This document shows positions 10,383-18,740 of a stretch of 64,000 bases of DNA, piece by piece. The position numbers and the translations under genes are program-made. Each line of letters starts with the position of its first letter. Positions within the stretch are counted from its first letter, which is position 1. The notes beneath the pieces were generated by a model, which saw only the letters and a program-made list of their open reading frames with translations, searched no databases and was not told the origin of the DNA. The DNA lies in NCBI GenBank assembly GCA_947166385.1, contig CAMVEB010000016.1, positions 1 to 64,000 of the forward strand, read 5' to 3'. This stretch comes from an uncultured Clostridia bacterium. Lineage in GTDB: Bacteria; Bacillota; Clostridia; Christensenellales; Aristaeellaceae.

Positions 10383-11387
10383 ATGAATCTGATCGTGCCG
10401 AAGGACTATAATCCCGTGCTGAACCTCCGGGATACGGAAATCGCCATCAAGCTGGTCAAGGACTTTTTTGAGACGGAGCTGGCCCGGGCCCTGAATCTGA
10501 CCCGTGTGTCCGCCCCGATCATGGTGACGCCTGAATCCGGCCTGAACGACAACCTGAACGGGGTCGAGCGCCCGGTATCCTTTGACGTGCTGGAAACAGG
10601 GAAGCAGGTGGAGATCGTTCACTCCCTGGCCAAGTGGAAACGCCAGGCCCTGAAAACCTACGGTTTCGCCGTAGGCGAAGGCCTTTACACCGATATGAAC
10701 GCCATCCGCCGGGACGAGATCACCGATAACATCCATTCGATCTTCGTGGATCAGTGGGACTGGGAGCGTATCATGGCACCCGAAGAGCGGAACGAGGATT
10801 TCCTGCGGGATATTGTCAGAAAAATCTATCTGACCCTGCGGAAGACGGAAGGTTTTGTCTGCGCCCATTATCCGCACATCAAGCCCGAGCTGCCGGATCA
10901 GATTGCTTTTGTCACCACCCAGGAGCTGGAAGACCGCTATCCGGATCTGACCTCCAAGGAGCGGGAATACAAAGCCGCGAAGGAATACGGCGCCGTGTTC
11001 CTGATGCAGGTCGGCGGCGCACTGCGCAGCGGAAAGATTCATGACGGCCGCGCCCCGGACTATGACGACTGGTCCCTGAACGGAGACATCCTCCTGTATG
11101 ACCCGCTGCTGGACATCTCGCTGGAGGTTTCCTCCATGGGCATCCGCGTCGATCCCGAAACCCTGGTCAGGCAGCTGAAAATCCGCGGCTGTGAGGAGCG
11201 GGCAAATCTGCCCTTCCAGAAGGCGCTGCTGAACGGTGAGCTGCCCCAGACCATCGGCGGCGGCATCGGCCAGAGCCGCATGTGCGTCTACTTCCTCCGC
11301 AAAGCCCACGTGGGAGAAGTTCAGGCTTCCATGTGGCCTGATGAAGTTGTCGAAGCCTGCCAGAAGGGGAATATCCCGCTGCTGTAA
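10383..11387 (+). CDS. asnA: Aspartate-ammonia ligase (asparagine synthetase A)
   Basis: AsnA makes asparagine from aspartate, ammonia and ATP, and is related to class II aminoacyl-tRNA synthetases. The 334-residue protein fits the family length. Recognisable stretches are the N-terminal VSAPIMVTPESGLNDNLNG, the core VHSLAKWKRQAL and DMNAIRRDE, and the C-terminal class II-like TIGGGIGQSRMCVYFLRK. The ATG is preceded by AGGAGG at good spacing. It is one of few plus-strand genes in this half of the window. It converges on the L,D-transpeptidase gene with only 17 bases between stops and no clear terminator. A second, asparagine-synthase-like gene at 44002 is unrelated to this fold. Confidence 0.97.
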   Translation: MNLIVPKDYNPVLNLRDTEIAIKLVKDFFETELARALNLTRVSAPIMVTPESGLNDNLNGVERPVSFDVLETGKQVEIVHSLAKWKRQALKTYGFAVGEGLYTDMNAIRRDEITDNIHSIFVDQWDWERIMAPEERNEDFLRDIVRKIYLTLRKTEGFVCAHYPHIKPELPDQIAFVTTQELEDRYPDLTSKEREYKAAKEYGAVFLMQVGGALRSGKIHDGRAPDYDDWSLNGDILLYDPLLDISLEVSSMGIRVDPETLVRQLKIRGCEERANLPFQKALLNGELPQTIGGGIGQSRMCVYFLRKAHVGEVQASMWPDEVVEACQKGNIPLL

Positions 11388-11404
11388 TCAACGGCAGGGG
11401 AACT

Positions 11405-12637
11405 TCAGCGGTTGTTCTTCTTATTCAGTTCATCGATTTCTTTCTTCCGGAGCTGCGGAGCACAGGCCGGGCAGCGGGTCAGCTTGCTGTAAGGTTTCCT
11501 GTCCAGGTCCGCATAGCGAAAGGACGGCATGGGTTCATACCTGTCGCTCACCATCATGCAGGTGGGCTGGGAATGATAGTTCGCACCCTTTTTGGGGTTA
11601 TAGTACAGAAGCAGATCGTCATCCGGATAGCCGAGAGTCCTCCCCGCGTCATCCCAGATCAGCACCTTGACGCAGGGGGTGCTCTTTTTTACATCCCCCT
11701 TGGGCAGATGATCCCACAGCCATTTTTCATTAATGCCTTCCGGCGTCAGCTGACGCTGCACCCGGATGCAGCCGTGACTGGCCTTTTCCCCCAGGTACCT
11801 CTCGCAGCGGTCATAGCTCCAGTAGGTTTCGCCGGTCGCTTCGTTCACCCGTTCCTTACAGGGTACCTCATGGATCAGGATGCCGTCGTTGATCCGCATC
11901 GCCATCTGGCAAAAGAGATCGCCGCTCCAGAAATCCCCGGTCCAGCTGATCATCAGATACTCTCCGGCCGGCGTCTCATTCCAGGGAGTGCTCTTCTTCG
12001 CAAAGCCGGTGGAACACAGCAGGGTGGAAAACCATATGCCTTCCTTAAACAGGTAGAGACGCTGCTGCTGTTTGTCAATCACGATGCCGTAGGTCTGATC
12101 CACCGGCACTTCCTTCAGCAGTTCGGTCTTCACATAACCCTGGAACAGCGTCGCATACACCCGGACGGAGGATCCCTCCGGCGCCGAGGAGTAAGCCTCA
12201 ATCAGCGTCCAGTCCCCTTCCCGGCGCAGGACATGCACGCCCTGGCTTTCATAGGTCACCAGGCCGGTATACTCTTCACAGTTTTCCTCCGGTCTTTTCC
12301 GGGCCTTGCACTGCTGGCGCTGATTGCCGGAAAGGACGGTTATCGGAGCAGTCAGCACCTCCCAGAGGGAATCCTCATCCATCAGGCCCATGGGCCGGTT
12401 CCAGGAGCACACCGCGTGATCGCATTTGACCGGGCTGTTTTCATTCGGCGTATGATATTCCAGATCTGTCGCCAGAAGGCTGCTGACCGGTCTGGAAAGA
12501 TCGATATCCTCAATATCCTCGATGTCCTCCAGCTCCCCCGCCGCTGCGCTCCAGATCAGCAGAAAGCCCGCCAGGAGGGCAAGCAGCCTCCGGGCGGGTC
12601 TGATTTCAGTTTTGCGGGTCGATTCAACGCTGTTCAT
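11405..12637 (-). CDS. Exported L,D-transpeptidase (YkuD domain)
   Basis: This enzyme forms or modifies peptidoglycan cross-links outside the membrane. The active-site motif is SHGCIRV, with the nucleophilic Cys and upstream His in GILIHEVPC. The N-terminus has a basic stretch and a hydrophobic segment (LLALLAGFLLIWSAAAG) as signal peptide or anchor. A short acidic repeat follows (EDIEDIEDID). About residues 100-180 look SH3-like. The tail contains a CPAC pair. I chose the ATG that overlaps the stop of the upstream gene as TAATG; an ATG 27 bases earlier with AAGGG near it is a possible alternative. It is coupled to the five-repeat peptidoglycan-binding protein. Confidence 0.9.
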   Translation of the reverse strand: MNSVESTRKTEIRPARRLLALLAGFLLIWSAAAGELEDIEDIEDIDLSRPVSSLLATDLEYHTPNENSPVKCDHAVCSWNRPMGLMDEDSLWEVLTAPITVLSGNQRQQCKARKRPEENCEEYTGLVTYESQGVHVLRREGDWTLIEAYSSAPEGSSVRVYATLFQGYVKTELLKEVPVDQTYGIVIDKQQQRLYLFKEGIWFSTLLCSTGFAKKSTPWNETPAGEYLMISWTGDFWSGDLFCQMAMRINDGILIHEVPCKERVNEATGETYWSYDRCERYLGEKASHGCIRVQRQLTPEGINEKWLWDHLPKGDVKKSTPCVKVLIWDDAGRTLGYPDDDLLLYYNPKKGANYHSQPTCMMVSDRYEPMPSFRYADLDRKPYSKLTRCPACAPQLRKKEIDELNKKNNR

Positions 12638-14874
12638 TATTTCATGCTCTGGGTTTTCACCCATCCCTTATCAATCGTTTCCTGGTGGCTGGTGGCATAG
12701 GGGCCGATGGCCGTCACCTGCTCCTGCGTCCGCGGGAAATGCAGGCACGCGTGGCCGGCAAAATTGTTATCCGTCCTGTGCTGTACGCCATGAGGCGTAT
12801 CATGGGTGGAAGCCATGTAGACACTGCCGTTGGCAAAGACCACCCAGACCGCTTTCGCATTCCAGGTATTGACCCCTCCGAATGCCCGCAGCATCCGTGC
12901 CGTATCGTTGGCAGTGACGGGTTCAAAGTCCGCATGAGCCCCGAGAGAGAACATATGCACCTGCCAGGAGATGCCCGTACTGAAGTCATAGACGGTCGCA
13001 TAGGGATACTGCCGGCAGACCGATTTTACCGTGGTGTACCAGTTGGCATAGATCACATTGGCAGCGCTGGGTTTCCCGGTCGACAGGACCTGGGTATCCA
13101 CCGCCGGCTTCGGCGTCGCGGTCGGCGCAGCAGTGGCTGTCGGCTTGCCGTTCTTCAGCGCCTCCAGGGTCAGCTTGCCGGCCACGCCGTCCGCCTTCAG
13201 CTTATTGGCTTTCTGGAAGGCCTTCACGGCCGATACCGTGTTCTTGCCATACTTCCCATCCGCGGTTCCGGTCAGGTAGCCCAGCTCAATCAGTTTCCGC
13301 TGCAGCTCCTTGACGGCGCTGCCCTCGCTGCCTTCCTTCAGGGTACTGACCGCCTGCAGCAGGGAAGGAACCGGTGTAGCCGTCGCCTTTGGCGCAGCCG
13401 TCGGCGTCGCGGTTGCCTTCGGCGCGGCCTTGGCCGTGCCGCTGAAAACTGCCTTCTGAGTCGCTGTACCGGCCACGCCGTCCGCTTTCAGGCCGTTGGC
13501 CTTCTGGAAGGCTTTCACCGCAGCGACGGTTTTCGGGCCGTAGGTACCGTCCGGTTTTCCGTCCAGGTAGCCCAGCTGGATCAGCGCTTCCTGCAGCTGG
13601 CGGACTTCTGTGCCGGTATCGTTCTCGCGCATCGTGTTCCACACGTTCACCGTGGGAATCGGTTCCGGCGTCGGCGTCGCGGTGGCCGCCGGTTCCGGGG
13701 TTGCGGTGGGTTCCTGGTTATAGGCAATCGCTAAACTGCTGAACAGCACTTTATAGGTATCCATGCCGCCAATGCCGTCCGCTTCCAGCCCGTTCCGTTC
13801 CTGGAAATTCTTCAGCGCATTCACGCTGGCCCGGCCGAACAGGCCATCCACCGTGCCGCGGTAGTATCCGAGTTCCTTCAGGCGTTTCTGCACATTTTTC
13901 GCATCCGCGCCTTCGCTGCCGTTTTTCACGGTGGTCGCGGGAAGTACCCAGACCGGTTCCGGAGTCGGCGTCGCCGTGGGAGTCGGAGTGGGCGTGGCAT
14001 TCGCGCCGATGGCCCCCGCCGCAAAGATCGCGCTCTGGGTCTCCGCGCCGGCCACACCATCCGCCTTCAGGCCGTTCTTCTTCTGGAAGGCGATGACCGC
14101 CTTTCTGGTTAAGTCGTCATATTTATTGGTCACCAGACCGGTATAATAATCCAGTTCCTTCAGCCGCACCTGCAGCTTTCCAACCGCTTCGCCGGTATTG
14201 TTCAGACGGATCGCCGTGCCCTTCGCCGGGCTCAGCGTATTGATCTTCGTCGCGACGCCGCTGGCGTTCAGGGGTTTGCCGGAATACAGGTAAGCCTGGA
14301 TGTTGGCATCCATCAGGCCGGTATCCGGATAGCTGTTCTTCCGCTGGAAGGCGATCACGGCGTTCTCCGTCGCTCCGCCGAAATCCCCATCGGCCTTTCC
14401 CTTCAGGAATCCCAGCTCAATCAGCGCCTCCTGCAGGGCGCGCACCTCACTGCCGCTGCTGCCCCGTTTCAGGATGACATATCCGCCGGCATCCTCCTCG
14501 GGACTCAGGGTGGGGACCGGCGTCAGCGTCGGCGTGACACGGATCTTCCTGACCTCTTTCAGGACGATAAACTCCGTCTTCACCCAACCGGAGTATTTGC
14601 CATAGTCTACTTCAGCCCAGCTGCCATTCTTGCTCAGGACAGAGATCTCCGCCCCGGCAGGAATCGTTTTGATCAGCGTGGACCGAACGGACCGTTTTGC
14701 CCGCAGGTTCACTTTCACCCGGGTCACCGTCGTATAGGGGTAGCTGCTGACCACTTCCATCTCCTGATCCTCTTCCCCTGCCGCGGAAGCAAGCACAATC
14801 ACACCGGTCGCAAACAGCACCAGCGCCGCGGCTCCAGCCGCAATCCGCAGAAGAAGCTTCTTCAGCTGAGTCAT
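12637..14874 (-). CDS. Exported SH3 + five peptidoglycan-binding repeats + novel C-terminal domain
   Basis: This 745-residue protein begins with a membrane or signal segment (about 8-32). A bacterial SH3 domain follows (about 48-100, VNLRAKRSVRSTLIKTIPAG). Then come five PG_binding_1 repeats of about 65 residues, each with the pattern LQxxLxELGYxxGxxDGxFG...FQxxNGLxADGxxG. Thr-Pro-Thr-Ala-rich linkers separate several repeats. The C-terminal domain (about 600-745) is not a standard YkuD sequence. It has H691, H695, H699 and the motif GHACLHFP with C710, which looks like a remote relative of SHGCIR. I infer a wall enzyme. It is the first gene of a two-gene operon with the L,D-transpeptidase, under the promoter 14936-14964. 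Confidence 0.85.
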   Translation of the reverse strand: MTQLKKLLLRIAAGAAALVLFATGVIVLASAAGEEDQEMEVVSSYPYTTVTRVKVNLRAKRSVRSTLIKTIPAGAEISVLSKNGSWAEVDYGKYSGWVKTEFIVLKEVRKIRVTPTLTPVPTLSPEEDAGGYVILKRGSSGSEVRALQEALIELGFLKGKADGDFGGATENAVIAFQRKNSYPDTGLMDANIQAYLYSGKPLNASGVATKINTLSPAKGTAIRLNNTGEAVGKLQVRLKELDYYTGLVTNKYDDLTRKAVIAFQKKNGLKADGVAGAETQSAIFAAGAIGANATPTPTPTATPTPEPVWVLPATTVKNGSEGADAKNVQKRLKELGYYRGTVDGLFGRASVNALKNFQERNGLEADGIGGMDTYKVLFSSLAIAYNQEPTATPEPAATATPTPEPIPTVNVWNTMRENDTGTEVRQLQEALIQLGYLDGKPDGTYGPKTVAAVKAFQKANGLKADGVAGTATQKAVFSGTAKAAPKATATPTAAPKATATPVPSLLQAVSTLKEGSEGSAVKELQRKLIELGYLTGTADGKYGKNTVSAVKAFQKANKLKADGVAGKLTLEALKNGKPTATAAPTATPKPAVDTQVLSTGKPSAANVIYANWYTTVKSVCRQYPYATVYDFSTGISWQVHMFSLGAHADFEPVTANDTARMLRAFGGVNTWNAKAVWVVFANGSVYMASTHDTPHGVQHRTDNNFAGHACLHFPRTQEQVTAIGPYATSHQETIDKGWVKTQSMK

Positions 14875-14935
14875 CCGTTTCCCTCCCGTTTGAAAAAGGA
14901 CATAAAAAAGCCCGTTGGCATTCGGATACAGGCTG

Positions 14936-14964
14936 ATTCTACAACGTCTGTTTCAAAATGTCAA
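14936..14964 (-). promoter_or_regulatory. Promoter of the peptidoglycan-binding / L,D-transpeptidase operon
   Basis: On the minus strand TTGACA (14959-14964), a 17-base spacer and TAGAAT (14936-14941). It lies just past the TAA of the small Cys4 protein gene, with an A+T-rich upstream region that could act as an UP element. Confidence 0.75.
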
Positions 14965-14995
14965 CGGATTTTTACGAAATTATTAATTTTCTGTT

Positions 14996-15262
14996 TTATT
15001 TCATGCTTTCCCAGCGGGCAGGAACACACGGACAGCCCATACGCTTCCTCGCCGCCCGGATTTCCACATAACATCCGCACCGGGCGCAGGTGCCGCGGTT
15101 CAGGGATTCACAATCCCGGCACAGAGCTAACCGGCGCCGGTATTCCTCCCCCGGCGTCCGCTCCTCTTCCGCGATCTCCCCGATCCGGGCAGCGATGATG
15201 TCCGCCAGTTCCGTCTCGTCCGGCATTTCCGCCAGCAGACAGCGGCAGGGCGGCCGCGTCAC
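14996..15262 (-). CDS. Small Cys4 zinc-ribbon-like protein (DUF6171-like)
   Basis: This 88-residue protein has a helical charged N-terminal half and a C-terminal cysteine cluster. The cluster reads [17 protein letters not shown] followed by an [11 protein letters not shown] tail. Two CxxC pairs plus extra Cys suggest zinc binding. The pattern resembles the small clostridial DUF6171 family, which I recall but cannot confirm. The function is unknown. The start is a GTG overlapping the stop of the arabinofuranosidase gene as GTGA. It ends the long operon that includes rnc and plsX. Confidence 0.75.
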   Translation of the reverse strand: MTRPPCRCLLAEMPDETELADIIAARIGEIAEEERTPGEEYRRRLALCRDCESLNRGTCARCGCYVEIRAARKRMGCPCVPARWESMK

Positions 15263-16722
15263 AGCCGGATTTCCGCCACGGAGCAGGCCGGCATCCGTAC
15301 CACCAGATGCCCGTCTTTCACCTCAAAGTCACTGAAAGCTTCGACCTTCAGCAGGGCATTGCCGAAATCATTGAACTGGTCCATCTTTCCGGTCAGGATT
15401 CGGCCCTCCGCCTTTTCGATCGCCTCGTCCCGCAGGCGGATCACGACTTCTTCGTCCTTTTCCGGATGCAGATTGCTCAGGGTCACGGTGATCCGGCCAT
15501 CCTTTTCAGAAGCGGAAGCGGTCACCCCGGGCAGGCTGAATTTGTCTGTCCCGATTTTCCCGGCCTCCACGAAGCAGTCCAGCTCCTTCGCGTTCATGTG
15601 TTCCCTGTACAGGTCGAAGACATAATACGTAGGCGTCAGCACCATTTGATCGCCATCGGTCAGGATGATGGCCTGCAGCACATTCACCGTCTGCGCGATG
15701 TTCGCCATGAATACCCGGTCACAATGGCGGTTGAAGATATCCAGGTGAACAGCAGCCACCATCGCATCGCGCATGGTATTCTGCTGGTAAAGGAAGCCCG
15801 GATTTGTACCCGGCTCTACATCGAACCAGGTTCCCCATTCATCAATAATCAGGCCAACCCGCTTCTTCGGATCATAGCGGTCCATAATCCGTGCGTGCAG
15901 CATCAGTTTCCGCTCCATATCGGCGGAAATCGCCAGCGTTTCATAGTAGTCGTCCTGCGTGAACTGCGTTGCGCTGTTCTTATGGTCCCATCCGCCGGGG
16001 ATCGTATAGTTGTGAAAACTCAGGCCGTCCATGCAGGAACCCGCGTTCTTCATCAGGACCTCGGTCCAGTTTTCGTCCACATCTCCCGGTCCGCAGGCAA
16101 TTTTATACAGCTTGTGCTCACCGTACTGCCGGCAGAAATTCTGGTAGCGCCGGTATTCATCCGCATAGTACTCCGGCCGCATCAGTCCGCCGCAGCCCCA
16201 GCTCTCGTTGCCCACGCCCCAGAAACGTACGCCCCAGCTGTCCTGTCTGCCGTTGGCCCGGCGCTCCCGCACCACGGAGGAATCCCCGTCCGAGTTCAGG
16301 TATTCCACCCACTCGCTCATCTCGCGCACGGTGCCGCTGCCGACATTCCCGGTAATATAAGGCTCACAGCCGACCTGGCGGCAGAGTTCAAGAAACTCAT
16401 GCGTCCCAAAGGAATTGTCCTCCGTAACGCCGCCCCAGTTGGTGTTGACCATGATTTTGCGGTTTTCCTGCGGACCGATGCCGTCCCGCCAGTGATACTC
16501 ATCCGCAAAACAGCCGCCCGGCCAGCGCAGCACAGGCAGGCGAATGGCCTTCATGGCCTCCACCACGTCCCTGCGCATACCGTTTTCATTGGGAATCCGG
16601 CTGTCTTTCCCCACGAAGATGCCGCCGTATATGCAGCGGCCCAGATGCTCGGCAAAATGGCCATAGATATACCTGGAAATCGTTCCCTGAGAACGGTTTC
16701 GGTCAATGCTGATCTTTGCCAC
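15259..16722 (-). CDS. Alpha-L-arabinofuranosidase, GH51
   Basis: The enzyme releases terminal arabinofuranose from arabinan or arabinoxylan oligomers. The 487-residue protein starts [21 protein letters not shown], typical of intracellular GH51. The acid/base Glu173 is in [11 protein letters not shown], and the nucleophile Glu295 is in [26 protein letters not shown] segment also fits. There is no signal peptide, so oligosaccharides must be imported first. The gene sits oddly at the end of a housekeeping run after rnc, 27 bases downstream. An AraR regulator is encoded in the same window at 26441-27538. Confidence 0.95.
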   Translation of the reverse strand: MAKISIDRNRSQGTISRYIYGHFAEHLGRCIYGGIFVGKDSRIPNENGMRRDVVEAMKAIRLPVLRWPGGCFADEYHWRDGIGPQENRKIMVNTNWGGVTEDNSFGTHEFLELCRQVGCEPYITGNVGSGTVREMSEWVEYLNSDGDSSVVRERRANGRQDSWGVRFWGVGNESWGCGGLMRPEYYADEYRRYQNFCRQYGEHKLYKIACGPGDVDENWTEVLMKNAGSCMDGLSFHNYTIPGGWDHKNSATQFTQDDYYETLAISADMERKLMLHARIMDRYDPKKRVGLIIDEWGTWFDVEPGTNPGFLYQQNTMRDAMVAAVHLDIFNRHCDRVFMANIAQTVNVLQAIILTDGDQMVLTPTYYVFDLYREHMNAKELDCFVEAGKIGTDKFSLPGVTASASEKDGRITVTLSNLHPEKDEEVVIRLRDEAIEKAEGRILTGKMDQFNDFGNALLKVEAFSDFEVKDGHLVVRMPACSVAEIRL

Positions 16723-16749
16723 GCGTGTTTTCCTCCCGCTGTGTTGGTT

Positions 16750-17409
16750 TTATTTGTTTCGCTTCAGTCGTTTGATTGCTTCCAGCGCCGCTGCCTGCTC
16801 CGCCTGCTTCTTGGTCTTTCCGCTGCCGGTGCCCAGTTCCTGTCCGCCCCGGCTTACCCGGGCCTCGAAGACCGGCGCGTGCGGCGGTCCGCTGGTGCCC
16901 GTAATTTCGTACACCGGGGTTTCCCCACCGTTCTTCTGCAGAATCTCCTGCAGCTGCCCCTTGCTGTCCTGCATGGGCCGGCTGACCTCGTCTTCCCCGG
17001 GCCAACAACGGTCAACCACCTCCCGGGCCGCCTCCATGCCGCCGTCAAGATACACCGCAGCCAGTACTGCCTCCATCGCATCGCACAGCACACTGGGCTT
17101 GGTTCTCCCGCCGGTCAGCTCCTCTCCCCGGTCCATGATCAGGGCTTCCCCGATGCCCAGCCGCTGCGCGATGGGGCTCAGGGCCGCCTCGCAGACCAGC
17201 AGCGCCCGCATATGCGTCAGCGAGCCCTCACGCTCATCCGGATGCTTCCGGTACAGCCTGTCGCTCATCAGGTACTGCAGCACTGCGTCGCCGAGAAACT
17301 CAAGACGCTGATTGTCCTGCCGGCCCGCGGAAGGGTGCGTCAAAGCGCGGCGAAGCAATGCCTCGTCGCGGAAGGTATAACCCAGGGCATCCATCACCCG
17401 TTTCAGCAT
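16750..17409 (-). CDS. rnc: Ribonuclease III
   Basis: RNase III cleaves double-stranded RNA in rRNA processing and regulation. The signature NQRLEFLGDAVL (33-44) carries the metal ligands E37 and D41. The second acidic pair lies in CDAMEAVLAAVYLDGG (about 108-123). A C-terminal double-stranded RNA-binding domain covers about 145-217, with GSGKTKKQAEQAAALEAI. At 219 residues it is of normal size. It starts three bases after the acpP stop. The order plsX-acpP-rnc is classical in Firmicutes, except that fabD and fabG are missing here. Confidence 0.96.
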   Translation of the reverse strand: MLKRVMDALGYTFRDEALLRRALTHPSAGRQDNQRLEFLGDAVLQYLMSDRLYRKHPDEREGSLTHMRALLVCEAALSPIAQRLGIGEALIMDRGEELTGGRTKPSVLCDAMEAVLAAVYLDGGMEAAREVVDRCWPGEDEVSRPMQDSKGQLQEILQKNGGETPVYEITGTSGPPHAPVFEARVSRGGQELGTGSGKTKKQAEQAAALEAIKRLKRNK

Positions 17410-17412
17410 GGA

Positions 17413-17643
17413 TTATCCCTTGGCTTTAGCCACATACTCCACCACGTCGCCCACGGTGCGGAGTTTCATGATCTGGTCATCCTCCACCGTAATGCCAAAG
17501 CGGTCTTCCAGATCCATGATCATCACCATGATGTTGGCGGAATCAGCCCGCAGGTCCTCAATCAGCCGGCTTTCGGGCTTGATGTCGGCGGGATTCACTT
17601 TCAGCTGGTCTGCGATCATGCTCTTGATGGTTTCGAAATCCAT
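17413..17643 (-). CDS. acpP: Acyl carrier protein
   Basis: This is a 76-residue acidic helical protein that carries acyl chains on a 4'-phosphopantetheine arm during fatty acid synthesis. The attachment site is Ser35. The motif reads DSANI where most ACPs have DSLDT or similar, so the residue after the serine is small instead of leucine. The rest (VMIMDLEDRFGITVEDD) matches ACP helix II and its continuation. The ATG has GGAGG at good spacing. The plsX and rnc neighbours support a fatty acid or phospholipid role rather than a specialised carrier. Confidence 0.92.
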   Translation of the reverse strand: MDFETIKSMIADQLKVNPADIKPESRLIEDLRADSANIMVMIMDLEDRFGITVEDDQIMKLRTVGDVVEYVAKAKG

Positions 17644-17713
17644 AGGGGGATCCTCCTTCTTATTTCTTGTTTGTCCTGTTGGTTACCTGTATGGCATCCG
17701 GCCGGAGCCGGGA

Positions 17714-18727
17714 TTACCCGTTCTGCTGATCGGGGTTCAGCATGGCCACGCCCTTCTCAATAATCTGAACCACATGACCGTCGATCATCTTCACACACTG
17801 TCCGATGGCGCTGGCAAAGGCGTGGGCATTGCTGCTGCCGTGAGCCTTCACCACGGCGCCCTGCACGCCGAGGAGCGGCGCGCCACCGATTTCATCCGAG
17901 TCCATGGCTTTCTTCACCCGCCCAAAGGCCGGCTTGGCGATCAGACCGGCAATCTTGCCGCGGGTGTCCGCCAGGAGCTCTTTCTTAATCAGGCCCAGCA
18001 GCGCGGTGGCCAGGCCTTCCGTATACTTCAGGATCAGGTTGCCGCCAAATCCGTCCGTCACCACAACGTCCGCCTTGTCCAGGGGGATATCGCGCGCCTC
18101 CACATTGCCGATAAAGTTATACGGAGCCTTCTCCATCAGGGGATAGGTCTCCTTGACCAGGGCGTTGCCCTTCTCGGCTTCCGCGCCGATGTTCACCAGG
18201 CCGACGCGGGGGCTCTGCATACCGAGGACGCCTTTCATATAAGCGTCACCCATGATGCCGAACTGCACCAGGTATTCCGGCTTGCAGTCCACATTGGCAC
18301 CACAGTCGATCAGCAGGAAATGGCCTTTGCCGTTGGGCATCAGGGGGGCCAGCGCCGGACGTTCAATGCCGGGAATCCGGCCCAGGCGGAACATGCCGCC
18401 TGCCAGCGTCGCGCCGGTGGATCCGGCAGAAACAAAGCCGTCGGCCTCGCCGCTGCGCACCTTCAGCATGCCCTGCACCGTGGCGCTGTTTACCTTTTTC
18501 CGCACACCCATGACCGGACTTTCATGGTTGGTGATGACCTCCGGGGCTTCCTCCAGGGTGATGCGATCCTTCACATCCTCCCAGCCCGTCAGGAAGGGGG
18601 TCACTTCGTCCAGCTTTCCGGCCAGAATCACTTCCAGGCCGGGGGTGTTCCGCAACGCTTCCAGCGTGCCTTTAACCGGCGCCTCCGGCGCCAGGTCTCC
18701 CCCCATCGCGTCCACGTAAATCTTCAA
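17714..18727 (-). CDS. plsX: Phosphate acyltransferase PlsX
   Basis: PlsX converts acyl-ACP to acyl-phosphate for phospholipid synthesis, working at the membrane with PlsY. The protein starts MKIYVDAMGGDLAPEAPVKG, the family hallmark, and continues with SAGSTGATLAGGMFRLGRIPG and DCGANVDCKPEYLVQFG. At 337 residues it is full length. It lies between proS (13 bases) and acpP (70 bases, containing a weak self-complementary CCGGCTCCGGCCGG). The set matches lipid gene order in many Firmicutes. Confidence 0.97.
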   Translation of the reverse strand: MKIYVDAMGGDLAPEAPVKGTLEALRNTPGLEVILAGKLDEVTPFLTGWEDVKDRITLEEAPEVITNHESPVMGVRKKVNSATVQGMLKVRSGEADGFVSAGSTGATLAGGMFRLGRIPGIERPALAPLMPNGKGHFLLIDCGANVDCKPEYLVQFGIMGDAYMKGVLGMQSPRVGLVNIGAEAEKGNALVKETYPLMEKAPYNFIGNVEARDIPLDKADVVVTDGFGGNLILKYTEGLATALLGLIKKELLADTRGKIAGLIAKPAFGRVKKAMDSDEIGGAPLLGVQGAVVKAHGSSNAHAFASAIGQCVKMIDGHVVQIIEKGVAMLNPDQQNG

Positions 18728-18740
18728 TGCTGCTCCCTCC

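Noticed and set aside
13660-14000. Low-complexity GGCGTCGC-type sequence
   Set aside because: It encodes the Thr-Pro-Ala linkers of the five-repeat protein; it is not a satellite or regulatory repeat.
14888-14930. Possible attenuator hairpin (AGCC/GGCT plus T-run) in the leader of the five-repeat protein
   Set aside because: The stem is only four bases with a long loop, at the very 5' end of the transcript; too weak to call.
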